Source: Salipiger thiooxidans
Lineage (GTDB): Bacteria; Pseudomonadota; Alphaproteobacteria; Rhodobacterales; Rhodobacteraceae
Direction: 5' to 3'
DNA: 64,000 nucleotides
Assembly (NCBI RefSeq): GCF_900102075.1
Contig: NZ_FNAV01000006.1
Span: 1 to 64,000, forward strand
The notes below the pieces were generated by a model. It was not told the DNA's origin and did no database searches. It saw only the letters and a program-made list of their open reading frames with translations. The position numbers and the translations under genes are program-made. Positions 40,755 through 51,210 of the stretch are shown here, in pieces. Numbering within the stretch: the stretch's first letter is position 1; every line of letters starts with the position of its first letter.

Positions 40755-42644
40755 ATGATCCGGACGACGACGTGCGCCGCCACATCCCGACCTGCCCGCT
40801 TCCTCGGATCAGCGTTCCTCGCTCTCAGTCTCGCCCTCGCCTCTCCCGGCCTTGCGCAGGACGGCGACAGCATCATCACCTCGCACGGGGTCTCGTCCTT
40901 CGGCGAGCTCAAGTACCCCGCCGGCTTCACCCATTTCGACTACGTGAACCCGGATGCGCCCAAGGGCGGCGAGATGTCGACCTGGGCCTTCGGCACCTTC
41001 GACAGCCTCACCCCCTACATCCTCAAGGGCAACGCCGCGGCCCTGTCCTCGGTGTTCTACGACAGCCTGCTGACCGGCACGCTGGACGAGCCCGACGCCA
41101 TGTACGGCCTGCTGGCCGAAAGCGTCGAGTACCCCGAGAACCGCGAGTGGATCATCTTCCACATGCGCCCCGAGGCCACCTTCCGCGACGGCTCGCCGGT
41201 CACCGCGGAAGATGTCGTTTTCTCGTTCAACGTGCTGGTGGAAAAGGGTTTGCCGGCACTGCGGGTGCAGTTCAACGACATCCAGAAGGCCGAGGCGCTC
41301 GACGAGCACACGGTGAAGTTCACCTTCAACCCGGACGGGCCGCTGCGCGAGCTGCTGATGACGGCGGGCGGTCTGCCCGTGTTTTCAAAGGCCTATTACG
41401 AGTCCCGTGACTTTGCCGAGAGCAGCCTCGAGCCGCCGATGGGCTCGGGCGCCTACGAGCTGCTGTCGGTCAAACCGGGCCGCTCGGTGGCCTACAAGCG
41501 CCGCGACGACTACTGGGCAAAGGATCTTCCGGTGAATGTCGGCAAGAACAATTTCGACATTCTGCGCATCGAGTACTTCGCCGACTACAGCACCGCCTTC
41601 GAGGCTTTCAAAGGCGGTGCCTACACTTACCGCGAGGAATACCAGTCGCGCATCTGGGCCACGAGTTACAATTTTCCTGCAATCGAGGAAGGCACCGTGA
41701 AGGTCGAGACCCTGTCCGACGGCCGCCCCGCCGGAACCCAGGGCTTCTGGTTCAACCTGCGCCGTGACAAGTTCCAGGACCCGCGCGTCCGCGAGGCCAT
41801 CGGCATGGCCTTCAACTTCCAATGGTCAAACGAGAGCCTGTTCTACGGCCTCTACGACCGCACCGACAGCTTCTGGGAAAACTCCGAGACCCTGCAGGCC
41901 AGCGGCATGCCCTCCGAGGCCGAGCTCGAGCTGCTCGAGCCGATCCGCGAGTTCATTCCCGAGACCGTGTTCACCGAAGAGGCCTTCGTGCCCGCGGAAT
42001 CGAGCCCGACCGAGCTTGCCGACCGCCGCTCGCTGCGCAGCGCCGGGCGGCTGCTGTCCGACGCCGGCTGGGAGGTCGGCGACGACGGCTACCGCTACAA
42101 GGACGGCAAGCGCCTGACCGTCGAGGTGCTGAACGACAGCCCCTCCTTCGACCGGATCATCAATCCCTACATCGAGAACCTGAAGCGGCTCGGGATCGAG
42201 GCAAGCGCCAACCGCGTCGACGCCGCCGAGGCGCAGGAGCGCGAGAAGAACTTCGAGTACGACGTGGTGACGCAACGCTTCGCCATGAGCCAGACGCCGG
42301 GCGACGAGCTGCGCTCGATCTTCGGCTCGGACACCGCCGAGGTGCCCGGATCCGCCAATATCGCGGGCCTCAGCAACGAGGGCGTCGACACGCTGATCGA
42401 CAAGATCGCCAATGCCAAGAGCCGCGAGGAACTGACCACCGCCGTGCACGCGCTCGACCGGGTGCTTCGCGCCATGCACATCTGGGTGCCGCAATGGTAC
42501 AAGGGCGTGCACCACATCGCCTTCATCGACGTCTATGACCGTCCCTACACCGACACCCCGCCGCCCTACGGGCTCGGCGAGATGTCGATCTGGTGGTGGG
42601 ACGAGGAGAAGGCCGAAGCCCTCCGCGCCAAGGGAGCGCTGTAA
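40755..42644 (+). CDS. yejA: Extracellular solute-binding protein of a YejABEF-type peptide importer
   Basis: Periplasmic binding protein, 629 residues with a signal peptide (FLGSAFLALSLALASPGLAQ, cleavage near residue 35). The SBP_bac_5 family fold is shown by ITSHGVSSFGELKYPAGFTH, typical of YejA, and by ADVVFSFN-like EDVVFSFNVLVEKG and PMGSGAYELLSVKPGR. It should capture peptides for the permease YejBE; the Escherichia coli homologue takes up microcin C and other peptides. First gene of a four-gene operon. The 195-base region before it holds no gene. Confidence 0.88.
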   Translation: MIRTTTCAATSRPARFLGSAFLALSLALASPGLAQDGDSIITSHGVSSFGELKYPAGFTHFDYVNPDAPKGGEMSTWAFGTFDSLTPYILKGNAAALSSVFYDSLLTGTLDEPDAMYGLLAESVEYPENREWIIFHMRPEATFRDGSPVTAEDVVFSFNVLVEKGLPALRVQFNDIQKAEALDEHTVKFTFNPDGPLRELLMTAGGLPVFSKAYYESRDFAESSLEPPMGSGAYELLSVKPGRSVAYKRRDDYWAKDLPVNVGKNNFDILRIEYFADYSTAFEAFKGGAYTYREEYQSRIWATSYNFPAIEEGTVKVETLSDGRPAGTQGFWFNLRRDKFQDPRVREAIGMAFNFQWSNESLFYGLYDRTDSFWENSETLQASGMPSEAELELLEPIREFIPETVFTEEAFVPAESSPTELADRRSLRSAGRLLSDAGWEVGDDGYRYKDGKRLTVEVLNDSPSFDRIINPYIENLKRLGIEASANRVDAAEAQEREKNFEYDVVTQRFAMSQTPGDELRSIFGSDTAEVPGSANIAGLSNEGVDTLIDKIANAKSREELTTAVHALDRVLRAMHIWVPQWYKGVHHIAFIDVYDRPYTDTPPPYGLGEMSIWWWDEEKAEALRAKGAL

Positions 42645-42650
42645 GCCTCC

Positions 42651-43736
42651 ATGGGCGCCTATATCCTAAGACGACTGCTGCTCATCATTCCCACGCTGCT
42701 GGGGATCATGGTCATCAACTTCGCACTCGTGCAATTCGTGCCCGGCGGGCCGATCGAGCAGATCATTGCCCAGGTCCAGGGCCAGGGCGACGTGTTCGAG
42801 GGCTTCGCGGGCGGCGGCGGCGAGGCCGCCTCGGGCAGCGGTGGCGGCAGCGACCAGTATGCCGGTGCGCGCGGCCTGCCGCCCGACTTCATCGCGGAGC
42901 TCGAGCGCGAGTTCGGCTTCGACAAGCCGCCGCTGGAACGCTTCCTCAACATGCTCTGGAACTACATGCGGCTCGACTTCGGCGAGAGCTACTTCCGCTC
43001 GATCAGCGTCATCGACCTGGTGATGGAGAAGATGCCGGTGTCGATCTCGCTCGGGCTGTGGTCGACGCTGATCGCCTATGTGATCTCGATCCCGCTCGGC
43101 ATCCGCAAGGCGGTCAAGGACGGCTCCGCCTTCGACACCTGGACCAGCGGCGCCATCATCGTGGCCTATGCGATCCCGGGCTTCCTCTTCGCCATCCTGC
43201 TGCTGGTGCTCTTCGCCGGTGGCTCCTACTGGCAGATCTTCCCGCTCAGGGGGCTGACCTCTGACAACTGGGCGCAGCTGTCCTGGCCGATGAAGATCGC
43301 CGACTACTTCTGGCACATCGCCCTGCCCGTCCTCGCCTCGACCATCTCGGCCTTCGCGACGCTGACGCTGCTCACCAAGAACAGCTTCCTCGACGAGATC
43401 AAGAAGCACTACGTGATGACCGCCCGCGCCAAGGGCCTGACCGAGGCCCGCGTCCTCTATGGCCACATCTTCCGCAACGCCATGCTGATCGTCATCGCGG
43501 GCTTCCCGGCGGTGTTCATCGGCGTGTTCTTCTCGGGGAGCCTGATCATCGAGACCATCTTCTCGCTCGACGGGCTGGGACGGCTCGGCTTCGAGGCGGC
43601 GGTGGCGCGCGATTACCCGGTGATCTTCGGGACGCTCTTCATCTTCGGCCTGATCGGGCTCGTGGTCGGGATCATCTCGGACCTGATGTACGTGCTGGTC
43701 GATCCGCGCATCGACTTCGAAAAGCGGGAGGGCTGA
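42651..43736 (+). CDS. yejB: ABC transporter permease YejB
   Basis: Inner-membrane permease, 361 residues. [21 protein letters not shown] is the typical first helix, followed by FVPGGPIEQ. The Gly/Ser-rich linker ([10 protein letters not shown], about 62-71) is in the periplasmic loop. Five more helices follow, and the EAA-type loop reads [20 protein letters not shown] (about 260-280). It begins six bases after the binding-protein gene and pairs with YejE. Confidence 0.92.
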   Translation: MGAYILRRLLLIIPTLLGIMVINFALVQFVPGGPIEQIIAQVQGQGDVFEGFAGGGGEAASGSGGGSDQYAGARGLPPDFIAELEREFGFDKPPLERFLNMLWNYMRLDFGESYFRSISVIDLVMEKMPVSISLGLWSTLIAYVISIPLGIRKAVKDGSAFDTWTSGAIIVAYAIPGFLFAILLLVLFAGGSYWQIFPLRGLTSDNWAQLSWPMKIADYFWHIALPVLASTISAFATLTLLTKNSFLDEIKKHYVMTARAKGLTEARVLYGHIFRNAMLIVIAGFPAVFIGVFFSGSLIIETIFSLDGLGRLGFEAAVARDYPVIFGTLFIFGLIGLVVGIISDLMYVLVDPRIDFEKREG

Positions 43737-43739
43737 GCG

Positions 43740-44956
43740 ATGAGCTACGAACCCGATCCCGCCCGGAGCGATGACGGGCGCGAGATGCCCGCAGTCCCCC
43801 GCCCCCAGCCCGAACCGGGCGTCGCGGTGGTGCCGCAGCCGAAACCCGGCCGCTTCGCCCTGTCGCCGCTGAACCGGCGGCGCTGGCGCAACTTCCGCCG
43901 CAACGGCAGGGCCTACTGGTCGCTGGTGATCTTCACCGTGCTCTTCACCCTGTCGCTGTTCGCCGAGTTCATCGCCAACGACAAGCCGATCCTCGTCAAC
44001 TACCGCGGCGAGTACCGGATGCCGATCTTCTCGTTCTACCCGGAAACCGCCTATGGCGGCGACTTCCGCACCGAGGCGGTCTACCGCGACCCCGAGGTTC
44101 AGTGCCTCGTGAAGACCGGCGGGCTCGAGGAGTGTTTCGACGACCCCGAAGGCCTGATCGAGGCGGTGGACGCGGGCGAAGAGCTCGGCGGCGACTTCCA
44201 GAAGGGCTGGATGATCTGGCCGCCGATCCCCTACAGCTTCAACACCCCCGTTGACCGTCCCGGCGCGGCGCCGCTGCCGCCCAACGGCCAGAACTGGCTG
44301 GGCACCGACGACACCAAGCGCGACGTGGCGGCGCGGGTGCTCTACGGCTTCCGCCTGTCGATCCTCTTCACCCTGATCGTTACCGTCTGCGCCTCGCTCA
44401 TCGGCATCGTGGCAGGCGCCCTGCAGGGCTATTTCGGCGGCTGGCTCGACCTCATCTTCCAGCGCGTGATCGAGATCTGGTCGGCCACGCCCGCGCTCTA
44501 CGTGATCATCATCCTCTTCGCGATTCTCGGCCGAAGTTTCTGGCTTCTGGTGATCCTCACCGTGGCCTTCGGCTGGACAGCGCTGGTGGGCGTGGTGCGG
44601 GCCGAGTTCCTGCGCGCCCGGAACCTCGAATACGTGCGCGCCGCCAAGGCACTGGGGGTGGGCAACGTGACTATCATGTTCCGCCACATGCTGCCCAACG
44701 CCATGGTGGCGACGCTGACCATGTTGCCCTTCATCGTGACCGGCACGATCTCGACGCTGGCCGGCCTCGACTTCCTCGGTTTCGGCCTGCCCTCCTCGGC
44801 GCCGTCGCTGGGCGAGCTCACGCTGCAGGCCAAGCAGAACCTGCAGGCGCCATGGCTGGCCTTTACCGCCTTCACCGTCTTCGCGCTGATGCTCTCCCTG
44901 CTGGTCTTCATCTTCGAAGGCGTGCGCGATGCCTTCGACCCGAGGAAGACCTTCTC

Positions 44957-44960
<4 letters not shown>
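43740..44960 (+). CDS. yejE: ABC transporter permease YejE
   Basis: The second permease, 406 residues. The N-terminal 45 residues are Pro-rich and cytoplasmic. The first helix (YWSLVIFTVLFTLSLFAEFI) is followed by a long periplasmic segment with NWLGTDDTKRDVAARVLYG. Five helices follow, with the EAA loop at VRAAKALGVGNVTIMFRHM (about 300-318). It starts three bases after yejB and overlaps yejF by four bases. Confidence 0.92.
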
Positions 44961-46549
<1,589 letters not shown>

Positions 46550-47412
46550 GCCGCGGCCCGCGCCGCCTGCTGGCCGAGCCAGACCGAGGCCAGCACCGTC
46601 ACCGCACCGAGGCTCTGCAGCGGCGACAGCGCCTGCCCAAGCACCAGCCAGCCCAGCAGCACCGCCGAGAGCGGGCTGAGGAAACCCAGCCCCGAGACCG
46701 CCGCCGGCCCGAGCCGGGCGATGCCGCGGAAGAAGGCCCAGTAGGTCGCCGCCCCGCCGACAAGGCCCAGCCACGCCAGCGCGCCGAGGGTGGCGGGCGT
46801 CAGCTGCGGCAGGCGCGGGTCAACCAGCAGCGCCACCGGCAGCAGCAAAAGGCCGCCGGCGGTGAGCTGCCACGCGGCGAAGCTCAGCGGCGGCACCGGC
46901 GGCTGCCAGCGACGACTGAGCACCGTCCCTGCCGCCATCGACACAGCCCCCACCAGCGCCGCACCGACCCCCAGCGCGTCGAGCTGCGCCCCGGGCCCGA
47001 GGATGAGCAGCGCCACCCCGGCGAGCCCCGCCAGCGCCGCCACCACCGATTGCCAGCGCATCGCGGTCCCGAGCCAGAGCCGTGCCAGAACCAGCACGAT
47101 CAGCGGCTGCATCGCGCCCAGCGTCGCCGCCACCCCGCCCGGCAGGCGATAGGCCGCGACGAAGAGCGCCGCCCAGAAGATTGCGAAGTTCAGCGCCCCC
47201 AGCACCGCCACCCGCCCGAGCCAGGCGCGCGGTGGCAGCTGCCGCGTCAGCACCAGCAGCAGCAGGCCCGCGGGCAGCGCGCGCAGGGCAGCCACCATCA
47301 GCGGCGGTGCGCCGGGCAGGAACTCGGTGCTCACGATGTAGGTGGTGCCCCAGACGACGGGCGCGGTGGCGGTCAGGGCGATGTCGGTCAGGCGGGACAT
47401 GGCGCAGCCTTT

Positions 47413-47474
47413 ATCTTGATGTCGAGATCACTATCTTGATATCAAGATAAATAGTCAAATCTTGACGTCAAGAT
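47413..47474. promoter_or_regulatory. Three MarR-type palindromic operators between exporter and marR genes
   Basis: Site 1, ATCTTGATGTCGAGAT (47413-47428), has six of eight paired positions. Site 2, TATCTTGATATCAAGATA (47432-47449), is perfect over 18 bases. Site 3, ATCTTGACGTCAAGAT (47459-47474), is perfect over 16. Centres are 20 and 26 bases apart. The shared half-site is ATCTTGA. Such AT-rich dyads are typical MarR-family targets, and they cover both divergent promoters. Confidence 0.8.
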
Positions 47475-47495
47475 GTTTTCCCGCAATGTGGCGCC

Positions 47496-47999
47496 ATGGA
47501 TGATGTCGACCGCATTCTCGCCCAGTGGCACGACGCGCGCCCGGACCTCGACGTGACGCCCATGGGACTGATCGGCAGGCTCGCGCGGCTGCGCAAGCGG
47601 TTGGAACAGGAACACGAGAGGGTGTTCGCCGCCCACGGGCTCAGCGCCGCGGGCTTCGACGTGCTGGCCACCCTGCGCCGCGCCGGACCGCCGCACGCGC
47701 TCGAGGTCAAGGCGCTGCTCGCCTCGACCATGGTGACCTCGGGCACGATGACCAACCGGCTCGACCGGCTCGAGAAGGCGGGGCTGGTGGAGCGGCGGCC
47801 GAACCCCTCGGACGGGCGCGGCTTTGTGGTCGCGCTGACGCCGCTGGGGCACCGGACCATCGACGCCGCGGTCACCGATCACGTGGCGAACCAGCACCGG
47901 CTGGTGGCCACGCTCGACGCGGGCGACCGCAGGGCGCTGGACGCCCTGCTCGGCAAATGGCTGGCCGGGTTCGAACGCGAGGACGGCTCAGATCGCTGA
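47496..47999 (+). CDS. MarR-family transcriptional regulator
   Basis: A 167-residue winged-helix regulator: helix region GLSAAGFDVLATLRRAG, recognition helix in STMVTSGTMTNRLDRLEKAG (about 75-95), and wing VERRPNPSDGRGFVVALTPLG. It acts as a dimer. ATG at 47496 lies 22 bases after the third operator. It probably represses its own gene and the divergent EamA exporter gene, released by a ligand exported by that transporter; this is the usual logic of the arrangement and is inferred. Its 3' end overlaps hemN by 12 bases, convergent. Confidence 0.9.
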   Translation: MDDVDRILAQWHDARPDLDVTPMGLIGRLARLRKRLEQEHERVFAAHGLSAAGFDVLATLRRAGPPHALEVKALLASTMVTSGTMTNRLDRLEKAGLVERRPNPSDGRGFVVALTPLGHRTIDAAVTDHVANQHRLVATLDAGDRRALDALLGKWLAGFEREDGSDR

Positions 48000-49343
48000 G
48001 CTGTGCCCGGCCTTCGACAGGTCGTAGGCGTCGAAGCAGCGCGCCACCATGCGGGTGAGCGGGCGCACCTCGGAGGGCAGGAAGAGCCCGTCCTCGGTGA
48101 TCTGCACGAGCCCCTCGAAGATCTGGCTGGTGCGCCGGAACATTTCGGCCAGAACCGAGGCGTCGGCACCGAAGTCCCGGACCAGCTCGGCCTTGTCGAT
48201 GCGGAAGTCGCACATCAGCATCTCGATCATCCGCGCCCGCAGCCGGTCCTCGCCCCGGAAGGCGTGGCCGCGGCTGGTGGCGAAGCGCCCCTCGCGGATC
48301 GCCGCCGTATAGGCACCGGTGGCCGGGGCGTTCTGGGCGTAGCCCTGCGGGAATCTCGAGATCGACGACGCCCCGAGCCCGATCAGCACCTCGGAGGTGT
48401 CGTCGGTATAGCCCTGGAAATTGCGCCGCAGTTTGCCGGTCTTCTGCGCAATGGCGAGCCCGTCGTCCGGCGCCCCGAAATGGTCGATGCCGATCTCGGC
48501 GTAGCCGTCCCAGACAAAGAGCCTGCGGGCGGTGTCGAAGAGGTCGAGCCGCTCTTCCGGCGTCGGCAGCGCGTCCGAGGGAATCATCTGCTGACGCTTG
48601 GCCATCCACGGCACGTGGGCATAGCCGTAAAGCGCCACCCGGTCGGGGGCGAAGGACAGAAGCTTCTGCACCGTCTCGGTGATCCGCGCCCGGCTCTGGT
48701 GCGGCAGCCCGTAGAGGATGTCGGCATTGAGGCTCGCGACGCCGCGCTCGCGGATCATCTCCACGGCGGCGCGGGTCACGTCATAGCCCTGCGGCCGGCC
48801 GATGGTCTGCTGGATCTGCTCGTCGAAATCCTGCACCCCGATCGAGGCGCGGTTCATGCCGCCGGCGGCCAGCACGTCGAGCCGCTCACCGTCGATCTCG
48901 TTGGGATCGATCTCGACCGAGAACTCGGCGTGATCGGTAAACTCCGCGACGTCGCGCACCTTGTCGACCAGCCGCTTCATCAGGTCCGGCGTCAGCAGCG
49001 TGGGCGTCCCCCCGCCCCAGTGCAGCCGCGACAGCTTCACCCCGCGCGGCAGCCGCGCCTTCAGCATCTCGAGCTCGGAAACCAGCGTATCGACATAGGC
49101 CTGGACCGGCGACAGCGTCGAGGTGCCCTGCGTCCGACAGGCGCAGAACCAGCACAACCTGCGACAGAAAGGCACGTGCAGGTAGAGTGAAACCGTGCCA
49201 TTTTCCGGGATCGCCTCGATCCAGGACTCGAAATCGCCCGCGCCAACCGCTTGAGAAAAATGCGGTGCCGTCGGGTAGCTCGTGTAACGAGGGACCTTTG
49301 CATCGAAAAGGCCGAGGCGGGAGAGTTGTGTTCGCGTTTTCAT
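47988..49343 (-). CDS. hemN: Oxygen-independent coproporphyrinogen III oxidase
   Basis: Radical SAM enzyme for haem synthesis under low oxygen, 451 residues. The cluster motif CRRLCWFC (CX3CX2C, about 59-66) follows YLHVPF, and GGGTPTLL (about 110) is the SAM-binding glycine segment. The N-terminal PRYTSYPTAPHF is typical of true HemN rather than HemW. An FNR-type box lies 36-49 bases upstream of the start, and fnrL is divergent, so low-oxygen induction by FnrL is likely. The ribosome site is poor (TAGG). Confidence 0.94.
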   Translation of the reverse strand: MKTRTQLSRLGLFDAKVPRYTSYPTAPHFSQAVGAGDFESWIEAIPENGTVSLYLHVPFCRRLCWFCACRTQGTSTLSPVQAYVDTLVSELEMLKARLPRGVKLSRLHWGGGTPTLLTPDLMKRLVDKVRDVAEFTDHAEFSVEIDPNEIDGERLDVLAAGGMNRASIGVQDFDEQIQQTIGRPQGYDVTRAAVEMIRERGVASLNADILYGLPHQSRARITETVQKLLSFAPDRVALYGYAHVPWMAKRQQMIPSDALPTPEERLDLFDTARRLFVWDGYAEIGIDHFGAPDDGLAIAQKTGKLRRNFQGYTDDTSEVLIGLGASSISRFPQGYAQNAPATGAYTAAIREGRFATSRGHAFRGEDRLRARMIEMLMCDFRIDKAELVRDFGADASVLAEMFRRTSQIFEGLVQITEDGLFLPSEVRPLTRMVARCFDAYDLSKAGHSSAI

Positions 49344-49378
49344 GCGCCTACACTTAGGATTGCGCGCGAGGCCAAACT

Positions 49379-49392
49379 TTGACCCAGATCAA
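49379..49392. promoter_or_regulatory. FNR/FnrL box between hemN and fnrL
   Basis: TTGACCCAGATCAA differs from the FNR consensus TTGAT-N4-ATCAA at one position. It lies 36-49 bases before hemN and 56-69 bases before fnrL and could control both. Confidence 0.85.
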
Positions 49393-49447
49393 GACGGCCC
49401 GGATTGGCACCTCGATCCGGGAGGCCGTTAACAGGACTGTGAAACCA

Positions 49448-50194
49448 ATGCTGAATGAACGCAGCCTCTCTATCCCTGTGGATTGTACGGAATGCCCGAT
49501 CCGCCACCGTGCCGTGTGCGCGCGGTGCGAGTCGGACGAGTTGGAGCGGCTGGAAGAGATCAAGTACTACCGCAAGTTCGAAGCGGGGCAGACGGTGATC
49601 TGGTCCGGCGACCGGATGGATTTCGTGGGCTCGGTGGTCTCGGGGATCGCGACGCTGACCCAGACCATGGAGGACGGCCGCACCCAGATGGTGGGCCTGC
49701 TGCTGCCCAGCGACTTCGTCGGGCGTCCGGGCCGGGCCAATGCCGCCTATGACGTGGTGGCGACCACCGATCTCGTGATGTGCTGCTTCCGCAAGGCGCC
49801 GTTCGAGGAACAGATGCGGCAGACCCCGCACATCGCCCAGCGCCTGCTCGAGATGACGCTCGACGAGCTCGACGCCGCGCGGGAATGGATGCTGGTGCTC
49901 GGCCGCAAGACCGCACGCGAGAAAATCGCCTCGCTGCTGTCGATCATCGCGCGCCGCGATGCCTCGATCAACATGCGCAACGTCACCGGCAGCATCGTCT
50001 TCGACCTGCCGCTTACCCGCGAGGCCATGGCCGATTACCTCGGGCTGACGCTCGAGACGGTGAGCCGCCAGATCTCGGCGCTGCGCAAGGACGGGGTAAT
50101 CTCGCTCGAGGGCAAGCGCCACGTGACGGTGCCCGACATGCAGCGCCTGCTCGACGAGGCGGGCGACGATTCCGACGGGGGCGTCTTCGCCTGA
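49448..50194 (+). CDS. fnrL: FnrL, oxygen-responsive Crp/Fnr transcriptional regulator
   Basis: Global regulator that senses oxygen through a [4Fe-4S] cluster and activates microaerobic genes as a dimer. 248 residues from ATG 49448, the known FnrL length. N-terminal cluster cysteines are in VDCTECPIRHRAVCARC (13, 16, 24, 27), of which three act with the central cysteine in VMCCF (about 114-115). The cNMP-type barrel includes SGDRMDFVGSVVSGIATL, and the C-terminal helix-turn-helix has ETVSRQ (about 200), whose Glu, Ser and Arg read TTGAT half-sites. The frame is open 69 bases upstream, through the FNR box; the shorter start is chosen from FnrL homology. Confidence 0.93.
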   Translation: MLNERSLSIPVDCTECPIRHRAVCARCESDELERLEEIKYYRKFEAGQTVIWSGDRMDFVGSVVSGIATLTQTMEDGRTQMVGLLLPSDFVGRPGRANAAYDVVATTDLVMCCFRKAPFEEQMRQTPHIAQRLLEMTLDELDAAREWMLVLGRKTAREKIASLLSIIARRDASINMRNVTGSIVFDLPLTREAMADYLGLTLETVSRQISALRKDGVISLEGKRHVTVPDMQRLLDEAGDDSDGGVFA

Positions 50195-50248
50195 CGCCCC
50201 TGCCCTGCGGACCCGGCCGTGACCGCACGACCGGGGAGCAGGCATCGG

Positions 50249-50596
50249 TCACGCTTCGAAAAGCGTCTCGAAATTGCCGAAGATCATGCGCTTGCCGTCG
50301 AAGGGCATATCCATCTCGCGCCAGCGCGGATCGGTTTCCATCGACGCCCAGCAGGCATCGGCGGTCGCCTTGTCCGGCCAGAGGATCCATGAGAACACCA
50401 CCGCCTCTCCGTCCTCGCGCTTTACCGCCATGGGAAACGAGGTAATTTCGCCGTCCGGCACATCGGCCTCCCAGCACTCGCGCATCGCCGTGGCGCCATA
50501 CTCCTTGAACAGTGGCCAGCTCTTCTGCGCGGACGCGAGGTAGGCGTCCTTGTTCTTGCCGGGCACCGGGGTGAGGAAACCGGATACATAGGACAT
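50249..50596 (-). CDS. DUF1428 family protein
   Basis: A 115-residue cytoplasmic protein of the dimeric alpha-beta barrel type: MSYVSGFLTPVPGKNKDAYL, ECWEADVPDGEITSFPMAV, VVFSWILWPDKATADACW and the end PFDGKRMIFGNFETLFEA match DUF1428. Function unknown; some members are found beside MarR regulators. It is divergent from a marR gene across 59 bases. The start has GGGAGA as ribosome site, part of an imperfect inverted repeat with the AGGAG on the other strand. Confidence 0.85.
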   Translation of the reverse strand: MSYVSGFLTPVPGKNKDAYLASAQKSWPLFKEYGATAMRECWEADVPDGEITSFPMAVKREDGEAVVFSWILWPDKATADACWASMETDPRWREMDMPFDGKRMIFGNFETLFEA

Positions 50597-50641
50597 TTCT
50601 GATATCTCCCTGTTGCACCTTTGCAGGTTACAGGAGATACT

Positions 50642-50657
50642 ATGTTGATATCAACAT
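50642..50657. promoter_or_regulatory. Perfect 16-bp palindrome over the start codon of the second marR gene
   Basis: ATGTTGATATCAACAT reads the same on both strands and ends on the AT of the marR ATG (50656). It is a likely autoregulatory operator. It also begins an ATG (50642) with AGGAG five bases upstream that opens a five-codon frame (MLIST), whose stop TGA overlaps the marR ATG. Confidence 0.7.
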
Positions 50658-51114
50658 GAATGAGACGATGGACCCCGAACTGCCGATCGAGACCACGCTG
50701 GAGGTGCGTGACCGCTGTCTGTGCCTGCGCGTCCAGCGCGCTGCCCGCAACCTCGCCCGCCGCTTCGACACGGCGCTGAAACCCTTCGGACTGACCAACG
50801 GGCAATTCTCGATCCTGATGTCGCTCAACCGGCCCGAGCCGCCGCGGATCTCGGACCTCGCCCCCTTCCTCGCCATGGACCGCACCACGCTCACCGCCGC
50901 CTTCAAGGTGCTCGAGCGGCGCGGGCTGGTGGACAGCCTCGCCGACCCGTCAGACCGCCGCAACCGGCGGCTGCGGCTCAGCGACGACGGCCGGGCGCTG
51001 CTGAAACGCGCGGTACCGGTCTGGCGGCAGGAGCACGACGCACTCGACGCGGCGCTCGCCCCCGCCGACCTCGCGGCGCTGCGGATGGCGCTGGCGGGTC
51101 TCGCCGAAACCTGA
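50656..51114 (+). CDS. MarR-family transcriptional regulator
   Basis: A 152-residue winged-helix protein: CLRVQRAARNLARRFDTAL, GLTNGQFSILMSLNR, ISDLAPFLAMDRTTLTAAFK with the recognition helix (about 67-85), and wing SLADPSDRRNRRLRLSDDG. ATG at 50656 is at the edge of a perfect palindrome and lies 20 bases after the AGGAG, too far for normal initiation. Translation may be coupled to a five-codon leader frame or start at ATG 50668. It probably regulates itself and the divergent DUF1428 gene. Confidence 0.87.
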   Translation: MNETMDPELPIETTLEVRDRCLCLRVQRAARNLARRFDTALKPFGLTNGQFSILMSLNRPEPPRISDLAPFLAMDRTTLTAAFKVLERRGLVDSLADPSDRRNRRLRLSDDGRALLKRAVPVWRQEHDALDAALAPADLAALRMALAGLAET

Positions 51115-51210
51115 GGCGGGCCCGAAGGCCCGCCTCGCGGCACTCCTGCCGCCTCACTGTCCCGGTTTCCGGCCGCGGTCGTTGCCGCAGCCGTGTCGTT
51201 CGTCAGCCCG

